Below are positions 7,723 to 12,347 of a stretch of 12,347 nucleotides of DNA, piece by piece; positions within the stretch are counted from its first letter, which is position 1; the number at the start of each line of letters is the position of its first letter. The notes under the pieces are model-generated. The model worked only from the letters and a program-made list of their open reading frames with translations, ran no database searches and was not told where the DNA came from. The stretch comes from an uncultured Eubacteriales bacterium (GTDB lineage Bacteria > Bacillota > Clostridia > Peptostreptococcales > Anaerovoracaceae). Location of the stretch: the NCBI GenBank assembly GCA_902766185.1, contig CACXCQ010000200.1:1-12347 (forward strand). The letters are read 5' to 3'. The position numbers were made by a program, and so were the translations under genes.

Positions 7723-8340
7723 ATGGAAGAAAAGCAGGGGAAGCAAAAGGGAAGAAGTCTGCTGGAGCTGTTCATCGCGTTTCTGAAGCTGGGGCTTTTT
7801 ACCGTTGGCGGCGGATACGCCATGATCCCCCAGATGCAGCAGCTGGCGTGTGAGGATCACCGCTGGCTGACAGAGGACGAGGTGGTGGACTGCATCGCGG
7901 TCAGCCAGTCACTTCCGGGCATCATCGCCATCAATATGGCCACATACATCGGCCGGAAGGTCGGCGGAACTGCCGGAGCGGTCTGCGCCACCGTGGGCGT
8001 GGTGATCCCTTCCTTTGTGATCATCACGCTGGCCGTACTCATCCTCGGGGCCATCGGGGACAACCCCTGGGTCGCGGGGGCGTTTCTGGGCGTCAAGGCG
8101 GCGGTGTGCGGACTGATCCTGGTCTCCGCGGTGCGGCTTGGGCGGCAGGTCCTGCGCACGCCACTGCAGTGGATCCTGATGATCGGTGCCTTGCTCGCCG
8201 TGGGCGTGTTCGGCATCACCGCCATCTGGGTGATCCTGGCCGGCGGCATCATCGGCATCGCCTGGACCCTGCTGCGTGACCGCAAAGGCAGGCCGCAGGA
8301 TGACGTCCCGCCCGAAGACCGGAAGGGGGTGCAGAAATGA
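7723..8340 (+). CDS. Chromate transporter-family half protein, first of pair
   Basis: This 205-residue integral membrane protein is a short CHR-family member, about half the size of full-length ChrA. It carries the family signature FLKLGLFTVGGGYAMIP (20-36), a loop with DEVVDCIAVSQSLPGIIAINMATYIG (52-77), and hydrophobic spans at about 84-110, 115-138, 148-163 and 164-184. The C-terminus is charged and soluble. Short CHR proteins usually occur as adjacent pairs that are thought to act together; the next gene is its partner. The family name comes from chromate efflux, but the substrate here is not shown by sequence, and other anions are possible. The ATG at 7723 lies 13 bases after the proS stop and lacks a good Shine-Dalgarno sequence, so it may depend on coupling to proS translation. 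Confidence 0.9.
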   Translation: MEEKQGKQKGRSLLELFIAFLKLGLFTVGGGYAMIPQMQQLACEDHRWLTEDEVVDCIAVSQSLPGIIAINMATYIGRKVGGTAGAVCATVGVVIPSFVIITLAVLILGAIGDNPWVAGAFLGVKAAVCGLILVSAVRLGRQVLRTPLQWILMIGALLAVGVFGITAIWVILAGGIIGIAWTLLRDRKGRPQDDVPPEDRKGVQK

Positions 8341-8921
8341 AACTGCTGACCCTTTTCGTCGCGTTCTTTCGGATCGGACTCTTCGGCTACGGCGGAGGCC
8401 TGGCGCTGTTGCCTCTGATCTATCAGAGCGTGCAGCAGTTCGGCTTCATGACCCAGGCGGAGTTTTCGGATCTTCTGGCGCTGTCACAGGTGACGCCCGG
8501 AGCCATTGCGGTGAACGCCGCCACGTATGTGGGGCTGAAGTTCGCCGGCCTGGCCGGAGCCGCGGCGGCGACGCTGGGCGTGATCCTGCCGGAATTCGTG
8601 CTGATGCTGATCGTCTGCCGCTTTCTGGACAGCTTCAGCGAGAACCCCCTGGTCAAGGGCGCGTTCCTTGGGATCCGCCCGGTGACCATCGGCCTGATCA
8701 GCGCAGCGGTGATCTTCGTCAGCGAAGGCGTTCTGGTCCATGGACCGCTGATCTCGGCGAAACTGTTTACCGGCGGTCCTGGTTATTACGGCTTTATCGC
8801 CATCGCGATCGCGGTGGTGTCCGTGCTGCTGATGACGGCCGCGAAGATGAAGCCCATCCGGGTGATGCTGATCATGGCAGCCATCGGCGCAGTGGCCGGA
8901 GGAACGGGACTCATAGGATAA
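8337..8921 (+). CDS. Chromate transporter-family half protein, second of pair
   Basis: The 194-residue partner repeats the layout of the gene before it: FFRIGLFGYGGGLALLP (10-26), DLLALSQVTPGAIAVNAATYVGLKFAG (45-71), and hydrophobic spans at about 72-97, 113-133, 150-167 and 174-193. Its start overlaps the previous stop as ATGA, with GGAAGGGGG just upstream, so the pair is almost certainly translated together and probably forms a heteromeric carrier. The two halves are related but clearly diverged (VGGGYAMIP against YGGGLALLP), as expected for antiparallel partners. Substrate uncertain, as for the first half. Confidence 0.9.
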   Translation: MKLLTLFVAFFRIGLFGYGGGLALLPLIYQSVQQFGFMTQAEFSDLLALSQVTPGAIAVNAATYVGLKFAGLAGAAAATLGVILPEFVLMLIVCRFLDSFSENPLVKGAFLGIRPVTIGLISAAVIFVSEGVLVHGPLISAKLFTGGPGYYGFIAIAIAVVSVLLMTAAKMKPIRVMLIMAAIGAVAGGTGLIG

Positions 8922-8959
8922 TACGAGTGTTACAGAAGTGGTTTTAGCGGAGAACAGAT

Positions 8960-9418
8960 ATGTGGACTGGAGGAGTGAGAGCCATCGTGCTCGACAAAGA
9001 CGAACGGATGCTACTGGTGCGGCAGCATCATGAGGACAAAGACATCTGGATGGTCCCCGGCGGCGGCATCGAAGAAAACGAGAACGCGGCCGAGGCTGCC
9101 ATACGGGAGGTAAAGGAAGAGACGGGGCTGGACATCGGCGTGGACGGTCTGCTCTGGCACGTGGAGGAGGTCTCCGGCCGGGGACAGCGGTTCGTCAATT
9201 TCTTTCTCTGCCATGTGGAGGGAGATACGCAGGACCTGGCTTTGGGCACCGACCCCGAGCTGGCAGAGGATGCCCAGGTTTTGCGCGAGGTAGCCTTCCT
9301 CGACCGGGGAGAAGTGGCGAAGCTGGAGGTGCTGTATCCGGAATACCTGAAGGATGAATTCTGGAGACTGCTGGACAGCGGGAAGCTGCAGTACAACGCT
9401 TTCCGCATGAGAGACTAA
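8960..9418 (+). CDS. Nudix hydrolase
   Basis: This 152-residue protein belongs to the Nudix family, which hydrolyses nucleoside diphosphates linked to another group. The full Nudix box is present at 35-57: G35, E41, R49-E50, E53-E54, G56, with REVKEETGL matching the metal-binding helix. The N-terminal MWTGGVRAIVLDKDERMLLVRQ is the usual first strand pair. The residues after the box do not point to a particular substrate; MutT-like sanitation or nucleotide-sugar turnover are both open. GGAG lies 7 bases before the ATG. It follows the transporter pair by 38 bases and precedes the cyclophilin by 26, so it probably belongs to the same transcript. Confidence 0.93.
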   Translation: MWTGGVRAIVLDKDERMLLVRQHHEDKDIWMVPGGGIEENENAAEAAIREVKEETGLDIGVDGLLWHVEEVSGRGQRFVNFFLCHVEGDTQDLALGTDPELAEDAQVLREVAFLDRGEVAKLEVLYPEYLKDEFWRLLDSGKLQYNAFRMRD

Positions 9419-9444
9419 ATCAAAACACAGGAGGAAAACACACA

Positions 9445-9927
9445 ATGAAGTACGTACAGATCGAAATGGAGAACGGCGACATCATGAAGGGCGAACTCTA
9501 TCCGGAGATCGCGCCCATCACCGTGGAGAATTTCATCAAGCTGGTGGAGGACGGATTCTACGATGGGCTGATCTTTCACCGGGTGATCCCCGGATTCATG
9601 ATCCAGGGAGGATGTCCCGATGGAACCGGCATGGGCGGTCCCGGCTGGAGCATCAAGGGCGAGTTCGCCAGCAACGGCGTGAAGAACGATCTGAAGCACG
9701 AGAGAGGCGTTCTCTCTATGGCCAGATCCATGATGCCCAATTCGGCAGGCTCCCAGTTCTTCATCATGGTGCATGACGCGCCTCATCTCGACGGGGACTA
9801 TGCGGCCTTTGGCAAGATCATCGAGGGCATGGAGGCGGCGGACGCCATCGTGAACCAGCCCAGAAACGCGATGGACAAGCCCAAAAAGCCTCAGGTCATG
9901 AAGAAGGTCACCATCATCGAAGAGTAA
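9445..9927 (+). CDS. Cyclophilin-type peptidyl-prolyl cis-trans isomerase
   Basis: This is a 160-residue single-domain cyclophilin, without signal peptide or membrane anchor, so probably a cytoplasmic folding helper. Active-site residues are visible: R46 and F51 in FHRVIPGFMIQGG, Q54, the SMARSMMPNSAGSQFFIMV stretch (91-109) with Q104 and F106, and HLDGDYAAFGKIIEGM. At the position where eukaryotic cyclophilin A has the cyclosporin-contacting tryptophan this protein has leucine (L115), as many bacterial members lack that tryptophan. AGGAGG stands 12 bases before the ATG. It is the last gene of the block, followed directly by an intrinsic terminator. Confidence 0.96.
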   Translation: MKYVQIEMENGDIMKGELYPEIAPITVENFIKLVEDGFYDGLIFHRVIPGFMIQGGCPDGTGMGGPGWSIKGEFASNGVKNDLKHERGVLSMARSMMPNSAGSQFFIMVHDAPHLDGDYAAFGKIIEGMEAADAIVNQPRNAMDKPKKPQVMKKVTIIEE

Positions 9928-9948
9928 AACGCGATATGCGATGCATAC

Positions 9949-9984
9949 ACCCGGTGCAAGAATATTTGCACCGGGTTTTGATTT
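9949..9984 (+). terminator. Intrinsic terminator after the cyclophilin gene
   Basis: A perfect 11-bp stem (9949-9959 with 9966-9976), a 6-base loop (9960-9965) and the tail TTTTGATTT make a strong Rho-independent terminator 21 bases after the cyclophilin stop. It closes the plus-strand block. Its right arm doubles as the -35 element of the next promoter. Confidence 0.9.
9956..9969. promoter_or_regulatory. UAS-like palindrome over the activator's own -35 (candidate autoregulatory site)
   Basis: GCAAGAATATTTGC matches the downstream activator palindrome GCAAATATATTTGC at 12 of 14 positions. It sits in the terminator hairpin and overlaps the -35 hexamer (9966-9971) of the activator gene. If the activator binds here it would block its own transcription. 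The dyad is partly required by the terminator stem, so chance is possible. Confidence 0.4.
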
Positions 9985-9994
9985 GTGGTAAAAT
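9966..9994 (+). promoter_or_regulatory. Sigma-70/A-type promoter of the sigma-54 activator gene
   Basis: TTGCAC (9966-9971) and TAAAAT (9989-9994) are separated by exactly 17 bases, and TGG directly before TAAAAT adds an extended -10. Expected transcription start is near 10001, about 40 bases before the chosen ATG. The -35 lies within the right arm of the preceding terminator. Confidence 0.75.
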
Positions 9995-10040
9995 CGTAGC
10001 GGGGAAAAGGGAAAAGGAACCGGAAGAGAGGAAGACGATC

Positions 10041-11495
10041 ATGCGGGGCAAGGACTATATGGCCGTGCTGCGGGCGGTCACGGAGGTCATGGGCGAGGCC
10101 ATCCACATCGTGGACGCCTCCGGAAGAACGATCTTATATAATGAAGCGATGGCGCAGCTGGAGAAGATCTCCGTGGAGGATGCTTTGGGCAAACCTTTCC
10201 GGAAGGTGTTTTCCAACATCCCGGAGTCGGAGAGCACGCTGTATCAGGCGCTGGTGAACCGCAGGGAGATCCGGAACAAGCAGCAGACCTATATGAACAT
10301 CTACGGCAAGCAGATCACCACCATCAACACCACGATCCCCATCATCGTGGACGACCGGGTGGTGGCGGCCATGGAGGTGGCCAGGGACATCACGGAGCTC
10401 AAGGACATGAGCGACCGGATCATGTCCCTGCAGGACAGCATTTCCGCCAAAAGCAGGAAAGCCGGCGGGGAAACGGAGACCGGCAGCGCGCAGCAGGAGC
10501 AGGCCGGAGAGGACGCCCAGCCTGTCCCGGGGATCCGCCAGTATCACTTCACGGACATCATCGGCGAGGATCCGAATTTCCTGCAGGCGGTGGATCGGGC
10601 AATGAGAGCCACGTCCAACACGGCTCCGGTGTTCATTTACGGGGAGACCGGAACCGGCAAGGAGCTCATCGCCCAGAGCATCCATTACGGGGGCAAGCGG
10701 CACAAGAAGCCCTTCCTGGCCCAGAACTGCGCGGCTATTCCGGAGAGCCTGCTTGAAGGGATCCTCTTCGGTACCGAAAAAGGCGGATTCACCGGCGCGG
10801 TCGACCGGGCGGGATTGTTCGAGCAGGCCCATGGCGGGACCCTGCTGCTGGATGAGATCAGCGCCATGCCTTACGAGCTGCAGAGCAAGCTACTCCGGGT
10901 GCTGCAGGAAAAATACATCCGCCGGGTAGGCGGGAGCAAGGACATTCTGGTGGACGTGCGCATCATCGCCACGGTGAACGAGCCTCCCCAGGAGCTGATC
11001 CAGCGGGGGGCCCTGCGGCCTGACCTCTACTACCGGCTGAACGTCATCGGCGTCGATCTGCCGCCGCTCCGGGAGCGAAAAGGAGATATTCCCATTCTGG
11101 CGGACCGGTTCATCCGCAAATATAATGAAGAATACGGCCGGGAGATCTGGATGATCGCCGAGCCTGCTCTGGAAAAGCTCAAGAACTACGATTATCCGGG
11201 AAATGTCCGGGAGCTGGAGAACATCATCATGTCAGCGGTGTCGCTGGCGGAGGATGAACACGTGCTGACGGACCGGGACATCAGCATCCGGCCCACCTAC
11301 CGGGAAGGGGACCCCGCCATCAGCGAATTCAGCCCGGAGGAGGAGTCTCTGGCGGAGTATCTGTCCCGCATCGAGCAGACGGTGATCCGGCAGTACCTGG
11401 CCGGCAACGGGGGAAATGTTACCCGGACCGCCCGGGAGCTGGGCATGATCCGTCAGAATCTTCAGCATAAGCTGAAAAAATATGAATTGGTATGA
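10041..11495 (+). CDS. Sigma-54-dependent transcriptional activator (PAS, AAA+, Fis-type HTH)
   Basis: This 484-residue enhancer-binding protein activates sigma-54 RNA polymerase by ATP hydrolysis. A PAS sensor domain (about 10-120; IHIVDASGRTILYNEAM) is joined by a Glu/Gln/Gly-rich linker (about 135-165) to an AAA+ domain (about 170-405). That domain has Walker A GETGTGKE (201-208), the sigma-54 contact loop GGFTGA (248-253, usually GAFTGA), Walker B LLLDEI (268-273), RPDLYYRLNVIGVDLPPLRER (326-346) and YPGNVRELENII (385-396). The Fis-type helix-turn-helix is at about 440-484 (GNVTRTARELGMIRQNLQHKLKKY). It looks like the RocR class that controls amino-acid catabolism. I chose the ATG at 10041, with GAGAGGA upstream and after the predicted transcription start; the in-frame ATG at 9936 would precede the promoter. 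The sigma-54 promoter just downstream is its probable target. The inducer is unknown; an amino acid such as ornithine is an inference. Confidence 0.94.
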   Translation: MRGKDYMAVLRAVTEVMGEAIHIVDASGRTILYNEAMAQLEKISVEDALGKPFRKVFSNIPESESTLYQALVNRREIRNKQQTYMNIYGKQITTINTTIPIIVDDRVVAAMEVARDITELKDMSDRIMSLQDSISAKSRKAGGETETGSAQQEQAGEDAQPVPGIRQYHFTDIIGEDPNFLQAVDRAMRATSNTAPVFIYGETGTGKELIAQSIHYGGKRHKKPFLAQNCAAIPESLLEGILFGTEKGGFTGAVDRAGLFEQAHGGTLLLDEISAMPYELQSKLLRVLQEKYIRRVGGSKDILVDVRIIATVNEPPQELIQRGALRPDLYYRLNVIGVDLPPLRERKGDIPILADRFIRKYNEEYGREIWMIAEPALEKLKNYDYPGNVRELENIIMSAVSLAEDEHVLTDRDISIRPTYREGDPAISEFSPEEESLAEYLSRIEQTVIRQYLAGNGGNVTRTARELGMIRQNLQHKLKKYELV

Positions 11496-11510
11496 ATAAT
11501 ATTCACAAAG

Positions 11511-11524
11511 GCAAATATATTTGC
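11511..11524. promoter_or_regulatory. Activator-binding palindrome, copy 1 (upstream activating sequence)
   Basis: GCAAATATATTTGC is a perfect 14-bp palindrome centred about 155 bases before the predicted sigma-54 transcription start. An identical copy begins 22 bases downstream, so both would face the same side of the helix, as expected for cooperative binding of activator dimers. The overlapping palindrome TTTGCGCAAA (11520-11529) adds further GCAAA half-sites between them. Confidence 0.75.
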
Positions 11525-11532
11525 GCAAAATA

Positions 11533-11546
11533 GCAAATATATTTGC
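11533..11546. promoter_or_regulatory. Activator-binding palindrome, copy 2 (upstream activating sequence)
   Basis: This is an identical second copy of the 14-bp palindrome, centred about 133 bases before the predicted start, a normal distance for a sigma-54 enhancer. It lies 37 bases after the activator gene's stop codon. Confidence 0.75.
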
Positions 11547-11592
11547 GGTATGTTGGTAAAACGCCCTGTTTTTATCGGGCACAGAATGAGGA

Positions 11593-11629
11593 CGCAAAGG
11601 CTGGAAACGTTGAAATTCCAGCCTTTGCG
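11593..11629. terminator. Perfect 14-bp-stem hairpin, possible terminator of the activator gene
   Basis: Arms 11593-11606 and 11616-11629 pair without mismatch around a 9-base loop. The bases after it (ATTGTTTGG) are only weakly T-rich, so termination is plausible but not sure. It lies exactly between the activator palindromes and the -24/-12 promoter, and its arms also contain GCAAA/TTTGC. It could instead shape the DNA loop or bind a protein. Confidence 0.5.
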
Positions 11630-11646
11630 CATTGTTTGGTGGATGT

Positions 11647-11662
11647 TGGCACGGGAATTGCT
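11647..11662 (+). promoter_or_regulatory. Sigma-54 (-24/-12) promoter
   Basis: TGGCAC, five bases, TTGCT is a full match to the sigma-54 consensus. GG (11648-11649) and GC (11660-11661) are separated by the required 10 bases. Transcription would start near 11673, leaving a leader of about 57 bases with AAAGGAG before the ATG at 11730. Together with the upstream activator gene and palindromes this is a strong call. Confidence 0.9.
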
Positions 11663-11729
11663 TCATATTAGGAGCGTAAATAAGTTATGGCAAATCTTTA
11701 TTGAATAACCAAAAGAAAAGGAGATTAAC

Positions 11730-12347
11730 ATGGAAAACGTAAAAGTAATCATCTGGGGTCTTGGTGCAATGGGCGGCGGCGTTGCCGATATGCTGCTGAG
11801 CAAGGAAGGCGTTGACATCGTTGGTGTTGCCGGAAGAGAACACAAGCAGGGTCATTCGATGTATGAGTACATCAAGACCGAGAAGGGCGACAGAGAAGAT
11901 GTCCTCATCGCTGCTCCGGAAGAAATCATCAAGCCGGGTGCTGCTGATATCGTCATCCTGTGCACAGACTCCTTCACAAAGGAAGCTTTCCCGAGAATGA
12001 AGTTCATCCTGGAGCAGGGCATCAACTGCATCACCTCCGCTGAGGAGATGGCTTATCCCGCAGCACAGAGCCCCGAGCTGGCAGCTGAGCTGGACAAGAT
12101 CGCTAAGGAAAACGGCGTCTCCATCCTGGGCACCGGCATCAACCCGGGTCACATCATGGACATGCTGGTCCTCGTAATGACCGGCTGCATGACCGATGTT
12201 AAGCACATCCTGTCCAGAAGAGTCAACTCCCTGTCCCCCTTCGGACCGGTTGTTATGCACGAGCAGGGCATCGGCGTTTCCGTCGAAGAGTTCAACGAAA
12301 GAAAAGCTAACGGCACCATGTCCGGTCACGTTGGTTTCGCAGAGTCC
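11730..12347 (+). CDS. ord: Probable 2,4-diaminopentanoate dehydrogenase, 5' part (runs off right edge)
   Basis: 206 residues are visible, open to the window end; full-length relatives have roughly 340-350. The N-terminus is a Rossmann NAD(P)-binding fold: VKVIIWGLGAMGGGVADMLL (GLGAMG at 10-15), then ADIVILCTDS and GINCITSAEEMAYP. The later segments ILGTGINPGHIMDMLVLVMTG and ILSRRVNSLSPFGPVVMHEQGIGVSVEEFN resemble the clostridial Ord enzyme, which oxidatively deaminates 2,4-diaminopentanoate to 2-amino-4-oxopentanoate in ornithine fermentation. A related dihydrodipicolinate-reductase-like dehydrogenase remains possible. AAAGGAG precedes the ATG. It is the first gene after the sigma-54 promoter; in known clusters ortA, ortB and the ornithine aminomutase genes follow. 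Codon choice (GGT, GCT, GTT, AGA) differs from neighbours and suggests high expression. Confidence 0.82.
   Translation, partial: MENVKVIIWGLGAMGGGVADMLLSKEGVDIVGVAGREHKQGHSMYEYIKTEKGDREDVLIAAPEEIIKPGAADIVILCTDSFTKEAFPRMKFILEQGINCITSAEEMAYPAAQSPELAAELDKIAKENGVSILGTGINPGHIMDMLVLVMTGCMTDVKHILSRRVNSLSPFGPVVMHEQGIGVSVEEFNERKANGTMSGHVGFAES

Noticed and set aside
9936..10040. Earlier ATG for the sigma-54 activator
   Set aside because: It lies before the terminator hairpin and the promoter, so the transcript from that promoter would not contain it. The extension has no family similarity.
11561..11580. GCCC/GGGC dyad around a T-run after the activator palindromes
   Set aside because: The stem is only 4 bp and the T-run is in the loop, so it is not a credible terminator.
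11685..12329. 214-codon open frame on the minus strand at the right end
   Set aside because: It lies opposite the dehydrogenase gene, which has a sigma-54 promoter, ribosome binding site and family motifs.

Overview
The window looks like chromosome of a fairly GC-rich anaerobic member of the Clostridia (Firmicutes). Evidence for this is the Clostridia-type CarD, PIN/TRAM and ispD-ispF neighbourhood, the strong AGGAGG ribosome binding sites, and a probable 2,4-diaminopentanoate dehydrogenase gene, typical of amino-acid-fermenting Clostridia. A more exact placement (for example an ornithine-fermenting Family XIII/Anaerovoracaceae-like lineage) is only inference.

Layout. Bases 1-2856 are on the minus strand: a two-component system (OmpR/PhoB-type response regulator, then a HAMP/HisKA sensor kinase beginning at an overlapping TTG codon), followed by the 5' two thirds or less of radA, which runs off the left edge. 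A divergent promoter region (2857-3061) separates this from a plus-strand block: CarD-family RNA polymerase-binding protein, membrane PIN/TRAM protein, a fused IspD-IspF isoprenoid enzyme, prolyl-tRNA synthetase, two half-size chromate-transporter-family proteins, a Nudix hydrolase and a cyclophilin. The block ends at a strong intrinsic terminator (9949-9984). It resembles the radA-disA-yacL-ispD-ispF neighbourhood of Bacillus, but disA is absent, a two-component system stands in its place, and radA is inverted.

The right end (9949-12347) is the most interesting part. It holds a sigma-54-dependent activator (PAS, AAA+, Fis-type HTH) with its own sigma-70-type promoter. Next comes a 234-base intergenic region with two identical 14-bp palindromes 22 bp apart, a perfect 14-bp-stem hairpin and a consensus -24/-12 promoter. 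The start of a probable 2,4-diaminopentanoate dehydrogenase gene (ornithine fermentation) follows. A near copy (12 of 14) of the activator palindrome lies in the terminator/promoter of the activator gene, overlapping its -35 element. Together these suggest a self-contained circuit: the activator senses a signal through PAS, switches on ornithine catabolism through sigma-54, and may repress its own gene. I found no mobile element, CRISPR array, tRNA or rRNA.
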